Assembly (NCBI GenBank): GCA_020746105.1
Contig: CM036619.1
Span: 72,281,635-72,345,634, forward strand
From: Trogon surrucura
Lineage: Eukaryota; Chordata; Aves; Trogoniformes; Trogonidae
Direction: 5' to 3'
Length of the DNA stretch: 64,000 nt
In this document: positions 24,426 to 37,030 of the stretch, piece by piece
Layout: each line of letters begins with the position of its first letter
Numbering within the stretch: position 1 is the stretch's first letter
Translations under genes and position numbers: made by a program
The notes under the pieces: model-generated
What the model was told of the DNA's origin: nothing
Database searches by the model: none
Seen by the model: the letters and a program-made list of their open reading frames with translations, nothing else

Positions 24426-26729
24426 GAATCTGGCCACCCAGTTATTGTAAGAGAACTTCTTGTTTTCCTTTTATCACTTGATTTGAAGACAGAGCCATGT
24501 ATGAACATGTGACATGAGCAAAGCACGTTCTGAAATCACCCCTTAGATCAGGTGTCCTGTGGATCACAGCTAAAGGTCTAGTTTACCCATAGGGACCCTG
24601 ATTGGGCATAGACCAGGTGTTAAGTTCAAAGAAGGGGTATTTGCAAAAACCTCAGCTCTAGGCATCTGAGCTACTCAAGTGAGGAGGAAATTGCACCTCT
24701 GAGATCAAAAGTCTGTGTGCCTCCTGGCCAGATGAGGATTATTCTAATGACATTTTTAGATATGATGCCATGCAGACACACGTAAGACTGGTGCTCATCC
24801 AGACCTTCAGGATTATCTTGATGTGGCAGGAATTTTTCTGGTGTCTTTTAAAGCATTTGCCTCTTCATTGTCATAGAAAGTGATATTTGATAGAAGTGAC
24901 AATCCACGTGATCTTTTCAATCAAAGCCGCGTTCATTAATGTTGAATGAAGCTGGTGACTCAAGGTTTTATAAAATATGCTTGGATTCTGCATTACAAGA
25001 TCCAGTAATAGAGGAATTAGCTTACTGTGTACACAGGAGAAAAGCTTCGCTCTAGCACAATTTACAGAGGTCCTGCATGAGGATTGGCTAGAATTTTGCT
25101 CTGAAACAGGGCTGCTGCTTGTATAGCATAGCAATTTTCATTGGCAAGTCCTTCCCCAAATGTGTTGTTTTATCATTATTTTCCAATTATTCACACTGAA
25201 AAAAATCACTGAAAAAATATCACTGAAAATATATCACCACAAAAATATTACTTGTTCCAGCATATAACTCGGTTACTAAGGTTACTAAGATGAGATCTGT
25301 TTGGAATGATTTACAGCTCCTAAATACAATTTCCTCCCCCAACAAGCTGACTAAGAAGTAGAATCTGCCCTAATAAATTAACCATGGTAAATGCAGACTG
25401 ACCTACAAATTAGGAAATGCAAGGTTAAATACAAACATCGATCAAACGCAAAAACTATAAATAGATAATGAACTGAAGAAACAATGCCTGCAAAGCAAAA
25501 GGCTCCTGGAGTTTTCACATTTGCTGGCAAATACTACTTATGTACTCTGCTCACCAAAACGGGAGGATACAGGTTGCATGCATTCAGAGGAAATGTTGCT
25601 GTGTGGCAGGAAGCCTTGTCACTTCTACCTGGAATAAGGCAAGGGAAAAAAAAAAACACCTTCCACGAAACTTGTCAAGAAAGTTTAACATAGCTCCTCC
25701 AGAGCCAGGGCTGTGACCTGACACATGATATCAGTGCCCTCCCGCAGATGAGAAATTGCTGCTTTGATTGTGCATTTTCTGTCACTTGTTCCCTACAGAC
25801 CACAACTGTGATGAAAAGTCTGCTGTGTCGCAAAAGAGCATCTGATGTTTTGGGACATACTGGCAGGCAAGTCTTTTTAACCAGCTAGTAAGTTTTGCAT
25901 CTTTTTTTACTTATTTTGGCTTTGTGCTGTTGGTGAAGTCCAAAGCTGTATTTCACAAATGACTGTCTTCTTATCCTTCAGCTTGCAGATGAGACTGAAA
26001 TCTGTCAAAGTGGGTGCAATCATTAACACTTAAACATAAATTATATGGGGCAACAAGCATATCCATGTGTGTCATCACAAGTTTATTGCCTTCAGGGCAG
26101 TTGCACTGGCATGTAGTGAGTGAGGATCCAGCCTTACATGAATGGGACCCTCCCAGGCACGCATTTCATACTTGCAAGGTTGGCATCCCTGTTTGAAAGA
26201 CAGCCCCTAAAGCTCATGCCTAAAGTGTGATCCATTCTCTGGAGCCTTATAATCTGCCATCAAAGGCTTTGGGAACACTCTGCTTCATTGGAAGCACGAT
26301 CCCCACTGGAGGTCTCTGAGGCTGCATGGTTGTAAATAATGGATAGACAGATGCCCTTAGAGGTGCAGGACAGTCTCTAGGGAGGTCAGGAGCCTAGGAA
26401 ATGTTCTCTGCTAATTAAAATCCTGTTTTCATGTAGCCGCCCGTGGCAACAGGGACTATTGTATGTAATGCTGGAAGGGATTTAGGAGCAGTTTTAGAAC
26501 TGGAATGGTACTACTTAGACGAGAACTTTGTCTTTCATAACCATAGAGGAAGAAAAACAAGATGGAAAGGATGTGGTTTAATTAGGCCACCAGTGTAATA
26601 ATCCAGCTGGGAGTGCCACTTGGAAGCATGCTGTGGAAAACAAGTGTCTTTTTCTTTCCCTTAAGCTTCTCTCTTCTTTGCAGGGCTGTGTCAGCTTTCC
26701 CTCTGTCAGGGCCCTGAGGATTCAAGAAC
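24426..26729. other. unique sequence with a short AT-rich tandem repeat
   Basis: No gene is recognised. It contains the degenerate ATCACTGAAAA repeat at 25,192-25,238, listed separately, and an A-run at 25,647-25,658. Open frames are short and unremarkable. Confidence 0.6.
25192..25238. repeat. degenerate tandem repeat of a TCACTGAAAAAAT-like unit
   Basis: Three to four imperfect copies of a roughly 13-15-bp unit. Three share CACTGAAAA and a final decayed copy reads ATCACCACAAAAATAT. Confidence 0.75.
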
Positions 26730-28390
26730 AGCATAGTTGAGGTTGGATGAGGCCCCTGGAGATCATCCAGTCCAACCCTCCCCTGATCAAAGCAGCATCT
26801 GCTAGAGTAGGTTGCTCAGGATCAGGGCTGTTAGCAGATTGCTCAACACTATGTCCAGTCAGGTTTTGAATATCTCCAGGGACAAATGTTCCACATCATC
26901 TCTGAACAACTTGTCCTGTTGTCTGACCAGCCTCACAGTAAAAATCTTCTTTTTCTTGTGCTTAAATTTGTTTTGCTGTATTTCCATTTGTACTCATTGC
27001 CTCTTGTACTGTCACCAAATGCCACTAAGAGCCCTGCCTTGTGTCAGGTACTTATACACAGTGACAAGATCTCCCTGAGCTATCTCTTCTCAGACTGAAC
27101 AGTCCCAACTCTCTCAGCCTTCCTTTCTAACTTGGAGCCCTTTACCATCTTTGTGGCCATCTGCTTGAGCCTCTCCAATATGTTCACATATATTTTGTAT
27201 TGGGGTACCCAGAATTGGACCTAGCACTCCAGGTTTGTCTCACCAGGGCTGAGAAGAGGGGAAAGATCATCTCTCAGGATGCAACCCAGGATGCTGTTTG
27301 CTTTTTTTTGCTGTGAGGGTGCATTGCTGGCTCATGGTCAGTTTGTTGTCCACCAGGACCTCAAGGACCCCCTCTGTGGAGCTGCTTACCAGTTTGTTTG
27401 ACCAGTCTATACTGGTGCATGGGGTTATTCCTCATCAGGTGGAGGACTTTCCATTTACTCTTGTTGCAAATTTGCTGCGAGTGTACTCAGTCTGGTCATC
27501 TGGCCCATCAACGCAGATGTTAAACAGCCCTGGCCCTGCTGTAAATCCCTGGGGTACACAACTAGTGACTGGCTTCCAGCTGGACTTCGTGCTGCTGATC
27601 ACAATCTGTTGAGCAAATCAACAATTTTCAGTCCAACTCTCTGGTCACTAATCTAGCCTGTATTTCATCAATGTATCAATGAGGGTGTTGTTGGAGGCAT
27701 CCTCAAAAGCTTTGCTACAGACAAGATGAACACCATACTCTTTCCTCAAGACCTGTCATTGCAGAAAGCTGTCAGGTTAGATAAACATGATGTGCCTTTT
27801 GTAACTCCATGCTGACTATTTCAGATCACTTTATTATCCTTTGGGGTTTTGGGTGTGATTCTCAGAGGGTCTGGTCATGACCTTCTCAGCAGCTGTAAGT
27901 GAGGCTGACTAGCCTGTAGTTTCCCAGAGCAGCTTTCTTGCCCTTCTTTCAGATAAGAGTGACATTTACTGTCTTCCAGTCCTCAGGATGTATGTTAGAT
28001 TTTTTTGTGCTCCCTAACCTGGTCTTCCTCCAGCAAGGATAAGTCTTTCTCACTCCAGACTTCCCCACTGGTCTCAGGGGCCTGGGTTTCCTCAAGGGAA
28101 ATCTTACCAGTAAGGACCAACACGAAGAAGACATTGAGTACCTTGACCTTTTCCACATTCTTTGTTGCCAGGACCTGTCCCATTCAGCAGTGGATGATAC
28201 ATTTTCTCTATAGTCTTTCCCTCAGGTCTGGATGAGCCTCAGCAGTTGCTCCATGACATCCTGGACCTGAGTCCCCAGCAAGCAGCAAAACTCCCCAGAC
28301 AGCAGGTCAGGTCAGCAGATGGGGAAGGCCATCCCCTGCAGCTGGGAGTCTCCCACTACTATGACTCCGATAGAACTTAATGACTCCAGC
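26730..28390 (-). mobile_element. CR1 LINE with internal deletion (ORF1 esterase-like segment joined to reverse transcriptase)
   Basis: The 3' UTR and ORF2 tail run from about 26,730 (GATCATCCAGTCCAACCCTC) through the usual CR1 landmarks: the WDLVTVYKY-equivalent block near 27,060, the FWVPQY-equivalent near 27,210, and the SVLTSxMPNS region near 27,520. They reach the N-terminal side of the reverse transcriptase at 27,949-28,190. There the minus strand reads KVKVLNVFFVLVLTGKISLE, matching the CR1 'KAEVLNAFFASVFTGKTSLQ' motif. Immediately upstream, around 28,240-28,380, another frame reads IVVGDSQLQGM followed by GTQVQDVMEQLLRLIQ. This resembles the Gly-Asp-Ser start of the CR1 ORF1 esterase domain and its downstream 'GARVRDV..RLPRLI' motif. 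The roughly 1 kb that should encode the rest of ORF1 and the ORF2 endonuclease is missing. The outer boundary may extend further, to about 28.9 kb. Frames are broken throughout. Confidence 0.85.
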
Positions 28391-28900
28391 CAGCCTCACC
28401 AGGGACTCCCACCCACACCTTCTGTCCATGGCCCCAGGAGCCCCATTTAGGCTCACGCCCAGGAACCATGTTGTGGCCTGAGCTATGACATAAGTGTGCC
28501 TGTGCCAAGCCTTGTCCTTTGCTATCCTGACTGAGCTTCCTAGATGGACTCTGGATCTTGTAAGTAATGTTGCTTCCAGTCCTGTCTTCCCGATGAACCT
28601 TGGGCTTGCGTTACAGGTAGGTTTGTCCCTAATCCTGTATCTAACCCTGTCTCTTGCTTCCAGGATGAACTCTGGAGGTGATTTAGTGCCATCACCTGTC
28701 TGACCCTCATCAGATGATTGGAGAAATGTCACTGCCACCTGCCTACTCTGCCAGGGACAGTATGACTGCACCTCATTGGGCTGAGAGCACTGACTGTGTT
28801 TGGGGTCACCCTTGGCTCTCGGCTTATCTCTCCTTAGCGGCACAGCTCTGCTCTTGGTAGCTTCGGCCAATGCTTTTGTTCCTTCCACCCAGCTTCATCT
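28391..28900 (-). repeat. possible 5' extension of the adjacent CR1, with recurring GATGAAC/TCTGGA motif
   Basis: This segment lies directly upstream (in minus-strand terms) of the CR1 esterase-like block. On the plus strand the motif GATG(A/G)AC(T/C)(C/T)TGG recurs at about 28,542, 28,599 and 28,663, roughly every 60 bp, in a CCTGTCT-rich context. This looks like a decayed short-period array, such as occurs in some LINE 5' regions. A minus-strand open frame of 193 codons (28,307-28,888) spans it but is in a different frame from the esterase-like motif and resembles nothing known. I treat it as probable CR1 5' sequence, not a gene. Confidence 0.3.
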
Positions 28901-31900
28901 TCTTTCTGGAGAGTTCCCCCTCCATATGTTCTGGGGAGACCTTTCACCCACCTTTGCATATATGTACATGTAGTGTAACAAACTGTACATTGAATTATAG
29001 GAGACTTCAAGTCCCTCATGAGCTCACCCCAAACTTTATTTTCAATTCCTGGCAACTGAATGTACTTTTGAAAGAAAAGATTTTGCCCTAGAGATTTGCC
29101 AAAAGGTGTTGCTGCTAGTTAATTCTGTTTCTTCTCCACCCTCCCTCCTTAGCTAAGGTCTTAGAGATTTAATTTCCTCACTGTTATCAACTAAAGGCAC
29201 ATTTGCTTTCTGATTCACTTAAGGTGATTTTTAAATCAAGCTGGTGCTGCACATGATTCTTTCTAATTGGTACACTCTGACTTATCACCTTGGAGAAATC
29301 TTAGCCATGCCCTAAATCCTGATGATTAAGTCAGCCTCTTAATAAAATCCCAAATCACTTCTATGCAGGTGTACAATAATAATTCTATGAGGGCACTTTC
29401 TTGCCTGCAGAAAGGTGTAGAAGAGGTGTGAGCCTGTCTCAGAGCATATTGCTCTTTTTAATGCCAACCAAGAATGATTTTGTCACCGAAGCATTGCTGT
29501 ATGGTGCCAAGGGGTCTGCCTTCTTATCTACCCCTTGCCAGATGCTAAAATATCTTCTTTCTTATCACTCCATTCTGGCCAACTCAGCGACCTTCTTCCA
29601 GAAGCCAGCTCTCTGGCTGTGCATGGAGCACACCATGTTATGGTTGTGTACCCAGGCACTGCTCCCTTGGCTCATTCACATGATCCTGAAGGAGAAAATC
29701 AGAAAAATTACCAAACCTACTGTTCTATGGTACCTCTGAATATGTGAGGATGGCAGCATCTCATCTCTCCTTGACACTCTTCTGGGTGACAGTACTTAAA
29801 AAGAAGGATCTTCCCTTTCATCAGGGGAACACAACGAGCTCTCTCTTCCATGTTGCTGCAGCAGAGTTCATCTTGGAAATAATGCTCTGTCCTGTGAGGA
29901 GGGGCTGGTGCCCAGATCATGCATGCGAAATGTTCTCTCAGTGTGGCACTGTGCGTCCAGTGCTTCTATCTTCTGTGATCCATCACTCCCATGTGGAGTT
30001 TGCTATCAGCTGGGGAGCTGGGGAAAGAGGGAGGAGATCAAGGGTTAAGTAAAGATTATCTGACTACCCTTTTGTCTTCTGTCTTGTGAATCCTATGGGC
30101 TGAAGCTCTGTGTAATTCCCTTCTTGCTGAACTCAACTGCGATGCTACTTGCCACAGCCTTCAGGTCAAGTTGTTCTACACTGGGACAGTTCTTGAGATG
30201 CAGCTGGAAGGAGCACAAAGAAATGATGATACACTGTGATACAGTAGGGGAAACAGTAGTCACAGCATGCTGAGAGCCTAAGTGTTCTCAAATGCTCCTC
30301 CTCTTCTACTCCCTGTCCCAAAATGGCAACCCAGCTGGAACAAACTGAAAAAGACTCATGATAAATGCTCACACATACGCAGACAACCGTGCTCAGTAAC
30401 AGCTGTTGTGATGTGCCTGCTGCTGAGGTAAAGCTGGAGGAAACTGTGACTTGTAAGAGGAAGCAGCACTTTCAGATCAGACAGTTTAGATGCTGCTGTG
30501 GTGCCCACTCAAAAAGGTTTTACTTTCTGCTAATGAAAAATGTTTTGAAGGAGCTAAATCCCTCTCTTAATCCACTTTCATGCCCTCATAAATTCACACA
30601 TTGTTCTAATGACTTTGGTCCTCACATGACTTCTTTACCCACATATTCATTGGTTTTAAACTATATTAACCAGCACTGTTACTTGCCTGCATGTTAGTCA
30701 GCTGTTATGTGTTTTAACTAAAGAATAACACAGTTGAGTTCACACATTTGTTAAGTGATTTATGAAATTACAGAAGGATTTGTTCAGATAACCTTAATGG
30801 ATTTTTATTAACTCAACACTAACAATATAGTGCTTTGACAGAAAGAAAAGAAACAGCTTCTTCAGGCGTCTTCAGCCTAATTTCTCCTGGGTCATAAGAC
30901 AGAGTGCAACAATGCATATGATCTTCTCTGGCCTCATCTTGAAGAGAAAGTGAAAGCATGACTGGGTGGGTGACTAACCCTTTGAAACCCATGCCCAAAT
31001 TTCAGTGCTGCTGTGCTGGCAATGGCATTCTCGTCAGCCTGGATCTAGGTAATGGGTCAGTCAAGGAATATCTACTCTCACTTCTGTTTTCCTTAAATCT
31101 CTGCAACATTTTGGATAGAAATTTGGCAGAGAGTTATGACTTTAAAAGTCTTTAGTACAGAGTTGTCATTTCCTGGCCAACAACCTTTATCAGCAAAGAG
31201 AAGGTACATCCATCTGATGTTACTGCCATGCATTAGAACAGCAGTGCCCAGCCTTGTTTCTCATTAATGTCAAGGTCAGCTTTGGTGTGTGCTTTGCTGT
31301 CAAGAGTGCTGCGTTGGGTTCCCTTCCCTATCTGGTTGCTTTCTCCTGTCTCATCATTGCACAAGCATGGTCATAACATCTGGACCTCTGATAAAAACTT
31401 TTGAAAATGAACAAGTGTGAAGATATCTACCCCTGCTCTTGGGGTGAGCCTCAGTTTTCCCACGTGGGCTTAAAAATGAAAATGCTGCAATGCCGTAGGT
31501 TTAACAAATACAACGTGAGATGATGTTTAGAGCACAAGTGTTCTGGGGTAACCAAATAGAGAGTCAGGTTTGGGTCCTGTGAACACAACAGGAACTCTCT
31601 GTATGAAGAGCAAACCCTCTTAGCTGAATGATCAGAGAGTATTCACTTTTTGTAGTATTTAAAAGTAGGTTTGTAAACAGGGAAAACCTCTACAAAGTAT
31701 AAACAAGAGCAAAATGCAACCTCATTACTGGTTACTTCCGTAAGTGCTGTGCAGCACAGAGCTCTTCAAGAGAGAGTTTCAGAGGAGAAGAAATGAAGCA
31801 GCCAAAATATTATCTTCTAGGCTCATAGCCCACTGCTGCCTGTCAGTCACTAGATAAATTCTTCCTCAGGACAGTTTTCTTTGCCAAAGGGAGTACAGTG

Positions 31901-34900
31901 CTGCTGGCTGCGATATGCAGTTTCAAAAAGGCAAGTTTCTGTTTCTCGGCTCAAGCTGTCGTTGTGCTTTTGTCCCTTCACTTGGGTTATCGTGTCTAGC
32001 TGCTGGCTTGTGGGTGCAAATCAGAGTCAAATTTGGTTTAATGCCGTAATTAATTCTGTAGGAATAAAAATGCTTACAGGAGTATGACAGCACCTTCCAT
32101 CTGCAAGAAGCAATGTTAGGTTTCAGCAAGGCTAAAAATACATCATATTTACTCAAATATAAAGCAATGGATTAATTTTCAAGTATAGTTGTGAACAGTT
32201 GGAAGTCTCTGCCTGTCACAGAGAAAAGATGCAGCCTGTATCTGAATGCCTAGGTCCTGCTGAAATTCTTCAAGCCCCGTGGAACAGTGTCAAAGGGGGA
32301 AATTGACACTGATTTTTTCGTTCCTTTTTCATTTTCTGCCTCTAAATAATGCACTATTTCTTCTACCAATGAGCCACTAGGAAGTGCAGTCTCATGGTAC
32401 GGTGAAGGACACCAAGGCACAAGATCAGGGTGTAGCAAGCTTGAGGAATGAGAAGTACTGGAGGGGCATGTCATGAGAAGAGTTGTGGTGTGAAGAGGTA
32501 AGACAGTGGGGAAAGAGGGCCTAGAAATGCCATCTAGGGAAATCCTAGCTTCTTACTCTTAAATCAATCTATGTTGGACAACAAGCAAAGAAGGGGTTGC
32601 TCTGTCAACCTTGCCCAAACTTCAGGTAAGCTGGCTTTTTAAGAAAAATAATGCACAGCTACGGCTGTTCAGGCAAATTGCAAGATGCTTTTTCTTTGGT
32701 TTCTTTTCCAATCATAAGCCAAGAACTAAGAACTGCATGTCCTTTACGCATGTATTGTCACCACTGAGTCTACTCTGCCGTTGACTGGGCTTCACTCTGC
32801 CCTTCTGGGTTCTGCAAAGCTAGTATGAAGCAAGGCTCAGAGAGTTTCCCTGTGAACACGCTCTGAGCCTTGAGTTTCCATCCCCAGTGAAACAAGACTT
32901 GTTCATGGGCTTGAAACAAGGGAAATACTCAGGAGTCCCTCTTCTGCTCCAGTCCTCAGCTTGCTAAACTCTGTGGGCCACCCTGCTGTTAGTGAAAGTA
33001 GAAGACACCCTACCAGCAGACTGATGTGGCTGTGATATGTGCCATCCACTGAGGATGATGCCACTTCTCTCCTCACAAAATTCTTTAAAGGTGGAATGGT
33101 CAGTGTAGATAAATAAAATAAATAGCCTCAGTCACCCACTGTGTGGAGAATTGCTTCTGATGGTGTCCCATCACCCCATCCCTCAGCTGCACCATGCTTT
33201 TTTAAAGTAACTTTGTTTTTAAAAAGCTAAAAATAGTTTTACTTTAATCTAGGTTGTTTGTTTTGGGTTTTGGTGGGGTTTTTGTCAACAATGTAATGTA
33301 ATCCGTGAGTGACTAGATTAGCTGTGACATGAAAAATTCATGGCTGCAATGCCTTCCTCAAGCAAGAGGTTAACGTAGACATTTATCACTGCAAAGGTAC
33401 TAATACACTAATGGTTTTGATTTAAAACTGTGATATTTCAAGCACCTCAAGTGAAAGCAGCAAAAAAACAGTGTAGGAAGGAAGCTGTTCAGCGTCAAGA
33501 ATTTGATGCTTTGCTGGAATAACTTCTTTGACTCCAGTGACATCAGTGCTAACAACAGCTAGAATTTAGGCATGTGCAACCTAATTATTTTTCCTGAGGG
33601 CTAAAGACTTAGTGACATTCTTGTGATTTGGGGAAAGAAGTAGAGGGTAAAAAAGGGCTTTGTTGAGACATCCTGTGATAAAGTTATGCTAATAATACAA
33701 GTTTATTTCCTTTTCAGCTGAATATAGGCTCTACTTACTTTGCAACCCAATTGGTGGAGTCATTAAGCATCACTTTAGTGATTTAGCTTCATTTCCACAT
33801 TATTGCTCTGATTTGTCTCACTTGTAACTACTATGTGCTTTTTTTACTGCTTTGCCACTTCTCTGCATCCCTTCTCATCTCTGGATTCCTGAAGTGCTCC
33901 CCATAAAGCTGGGAGTTCAGCATGGACTGATGCATATAGCCCACTCAGCTTGATTTCCTCTCTAACTTCTTGCCCGTTTTTCCTCCAGTGTCTCATGGTA
34001 AGGACAACAGTTGTAAAACAAACACCTGACAGGCTGTTCCCTCATGCCCCAGCCCTGTTGCCATACCCCCGACCTTGCTTGTGGACCAGTCCTTCTTCCG
34101 CCACCTCTATTTTGATGCTCCCTTTGAGGCTGTCTCTTATTCGCTGTGGGATGCCAACAGCTGAGCTGCTCTTCTCTGCTGTAATACAAGATTGCGTGGT
34201 CTAATACCCAATGGCACCATGCTCCTCTGACCACGGGCTGTGGAGCTTCACCTCTTTTGGGGAGTGCAGTCCCCCACTTCTCCTGCTCAGCTGGCCTTCG
34301 TCTTTCCAGAAGGGCATTAGTGTTGTGTCTCTTTCCACTGTGGTTGTTGCAGCAAGCCTTCAGACTTTGGAAGGAAGTTTCTGAGCTCAGAGCCACAGTG
34401 CTTTCTGTTCCTATATGGCTTGCTGACATCAAAGCTCAGCCAACTATCCATTGCCAGTGAGCCATGGCAGAGGGAACCTGGTAAGAGCTGGAGCAGGGGT
34501 CCCCTTTTCTTGTAACCTCACCTCTGCTGACAAGTGTCTTTGGTTAAGACTAAAACTTTGCCTTAGTGAGGTAGAAACTGTAAATAACAGCACACATTTG
34601 TGATTTTCCTTGGTATTACCTTGTGCAAGGGCCGTCTAGAAGACCGGAATAGATGCACAATGAATGGGGCTGTCAGTGTTCAGCAAAGTGAGGCTCACAT
34701 TTCTCAAAAGCGTGCTCCTGTTATATGCTAGCAGAATTGTGTTTGGCACTCAAACAGCACGGGTTTTTTTTCAGGAAAAATATAAAAAAATGCTTTGGCA
34801 TATTTTCCTGTGAAGTCCTTCTACTCAGCACAGAGCTGAATGTCTTCCTTTCACTAGGATGAACCTTGTAACACCTGCTAGTCAGAAGGTTGTAGTGTCA

Positions 34901-36592
34901 GTATGGAGTGAGAGCAACACAGCACTGGTGTTTTATTTCATTTAGAGGACTCTTCAAGCTGTTGCCAGTGCATGGACATACCTCCAACCTGCCTCATTCT
35001 GACTTGAAAACTGCCACCTACTCCTTTGCTCCTGGGGTCACAGGCCCAGAACTTGTACCTGCTCTGTGTCTTTCTGCTCCCTGCATTCTGTTCTTGTTAA
35101 ACAGAAGAAATACATTCTGTCCAGACACACTGTATTTGTGTCCTATCTTACCTCTTTTCCTAGGATAACATCAGATCTTCTCATGCTCTCGTCGTCCTCC
35201 TCTGTGTTATCTATTCACGTCTGTTGATACTCATGTGTCTCTTGCTCCACTCTATGTTTTAATTAGGATGTCCAGATTTAGTTCCTTTAATTTAATCTTC
35301 TTTTACATTATTTTTCATTTCTCTTTGTCAGAACTTCTTTTCTTGGCATATTAAGTTCATTCCTCCTGTTGGTTCTTCAGCTGTTAACAAAATGAGGTAT
35401 AATGAGCATCTATCATGATCCATTTTCCATTTACCCATGAAACCGTTATGATAACTTTTGTTCAAAATACAGATGAGCCTGAATAGAGCTGAGGAATAAT
35501 TAAAATGAAAGAAAACTCACCTCAAGGCTTGTTTAAAACTTCATCTGGATCCAAATCTATATTTCTCTAACTTTACCTCATGTCTACGTTTTGCACTCTG
35601 TTATAATCCGCAAATCTCTTCAGTATTAGGAATTCACAGACCATTTGTCTTACGTTACCTGTAGTGCTAGGATAAAGCTGAAATGTATAAGTCTCAATTT
35701 ACCTCCCTAGAACGGAAAGATTAGTCATCTGTAAGCAGTCAATTGCGCTGATTACAGTGATAACTAAACCAACCAAATCCTCATCTTAATTGCTCTGTTT
35801 TAGAACAGGAAATGATTGCATCAGCTTCGTTTCTGCTGCATGTTCTCACTCTCTGTCTCCCTCCCTTTTTTCCTTCTAATTTACATTTATTCTGAACTGA
35901 AAATGAAGCATCATAGATTATCTATAGAATAGAGCTACTAAACATAAAGTACAGCCTTTACGGAAATAACAACCTGGCTGAACGCAAAATGTTTCTCCTG
36001 TACGCTAGTGTGCCCAAATCCAAGAGATTCATTATGACTCCTTGATTGGTAAGTTTGTGTCATCCTCCTTTTGCTCATTTTTCTTCTGATTATTTCTCCA
36101 ACTCCAGAGGCAACACAATCCATCCAGTGTATCCCAGGCCGATCATCAAATTTTAAGGATGACTTCCCTACCGCAGGTAGTGACAGGTGAAGTCATTTCC
36201 CTCTAGTTACGCATCTGAGAGGCAGAGGGACAAGAGCGATTGACCAAGTGCTCCAAACTGCGGAGATTTCTTTGTATCTAAGACATTGTAAGTATGTGAT
36301 ACATTCCATGACTGCAAATGTTAGTGTCAACCTTGATACTCTTTGGAAATTCCATAGTAAGTTGCCTTTCAGAGGCATAATGGAGAGCCGGATGCTGTTT
36401 CTGAAAGGACGAGGTTTCTTCTTCTGCATGGTGTGCCTTGTAGCATCCATGTAATACCATTACAAATCCCCCTACTACAAATTCTGAAAAGAAGGAGCTA
36501 TACATGTTAACTCCTTCTTTCTTCTTTTGATCTCAAATTTCATACCAAAAATATGTCTTTCCTTTATTTAAACTGCAGCTGTAAGTACATAT
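28901..36592. other. unique non-coding sequence
   Basis: Nearly 7.7 kb with no recognisable gene or dispersed element. The longest open frame (minus strand 33,962-34,432) resembles no family I know. A G/T-rich tract at 33,257-33,287 is low complexity. The block 35,230-35,400 is T-rich on the plus strand and has a faint resemblance to decayed LINE text, too weak to call. Confidence 0.55.
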
Positions 36593-37030
36593 CAGATCAG
36601 GGGGCTGGAGCACCTCCCCTGTGAGGATAGGCTGAAAGAGTTGGGGCTGTTCAGCCTGCGTAGAGAAGGCTCCAGGGAGACATTATAGCAGCCTTCCAGT
36701 ACTTAAGGGGGCTACAGGAGGGAAGGGAAGGGGCTTTTTATCAGGGAGTGTAGTGATAGGACAAGGGGTAATGATTTAAAATGGAAAGAGGGTAGATTTA
36801 AATTAAATATTAGGAAGAAGTTACTTTCTGTGAGGGTGGTGAGACACTGGAACAGGTCATCCAGAGAAGTTGTGGAAGCCCCCTCCCTGGAAGTGTTCAA
36901 GGCCAGACTGGATGGGGCTTTGAGCAACCTGGTCTAGTGGGAGGTGTCCCTGCCAATGGCAGTGGGCTTGGACTGGATGATCTTTAAGGTCCTTTCCAAC
37001 CCAAATTGTTACATGATTCTATGATTTTAT
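36593..37030 (+). mobile_element. CR1 LINE 3' end, 5'-truncated
   Basis: This is the only clearly plus-strand CR1 here. It begins in the ORF2 C-terminus (GGGCTGGAGCACCTCCCCTG at 36,601-36,620, then the block encoding [11 protein letters not shown]-type residues). It passes through the CR1 'AGGAAGAAGTT' (about 36,811-36,821) and 'CACTGGAACAGGT' (about 36,845-36,857) landmarks. It ends with the 3' UTR text GATGATCTTTAAGGTCCTTT (36,976-36,995) and two terminal octamer-like units, ATTCTATG ATTTTATC, at 37,017-37,032. Length is about 440 bp. The frame is interrupted, so there is no coding potential. Confidence 0.95.

Noticed and set aside
28307-28888. 193-codon minus-strand open frame as a possible gene
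   Set aside because: It partly overlaps CR1 sequence, in a different frame from the esterase-like motif there, and resembles no protein.
33962-34432. 156-codon minus-strand open frame
   Set aside because: Arg/Gln/Gly-rich translation of unique DNA with no conserved motif. Consistent with chance.
35230-35400. T-rich block as another ancient LINE remnant
   Set aside because: Only scattered resemblance to CR1/L3 text, not in a consistent order.
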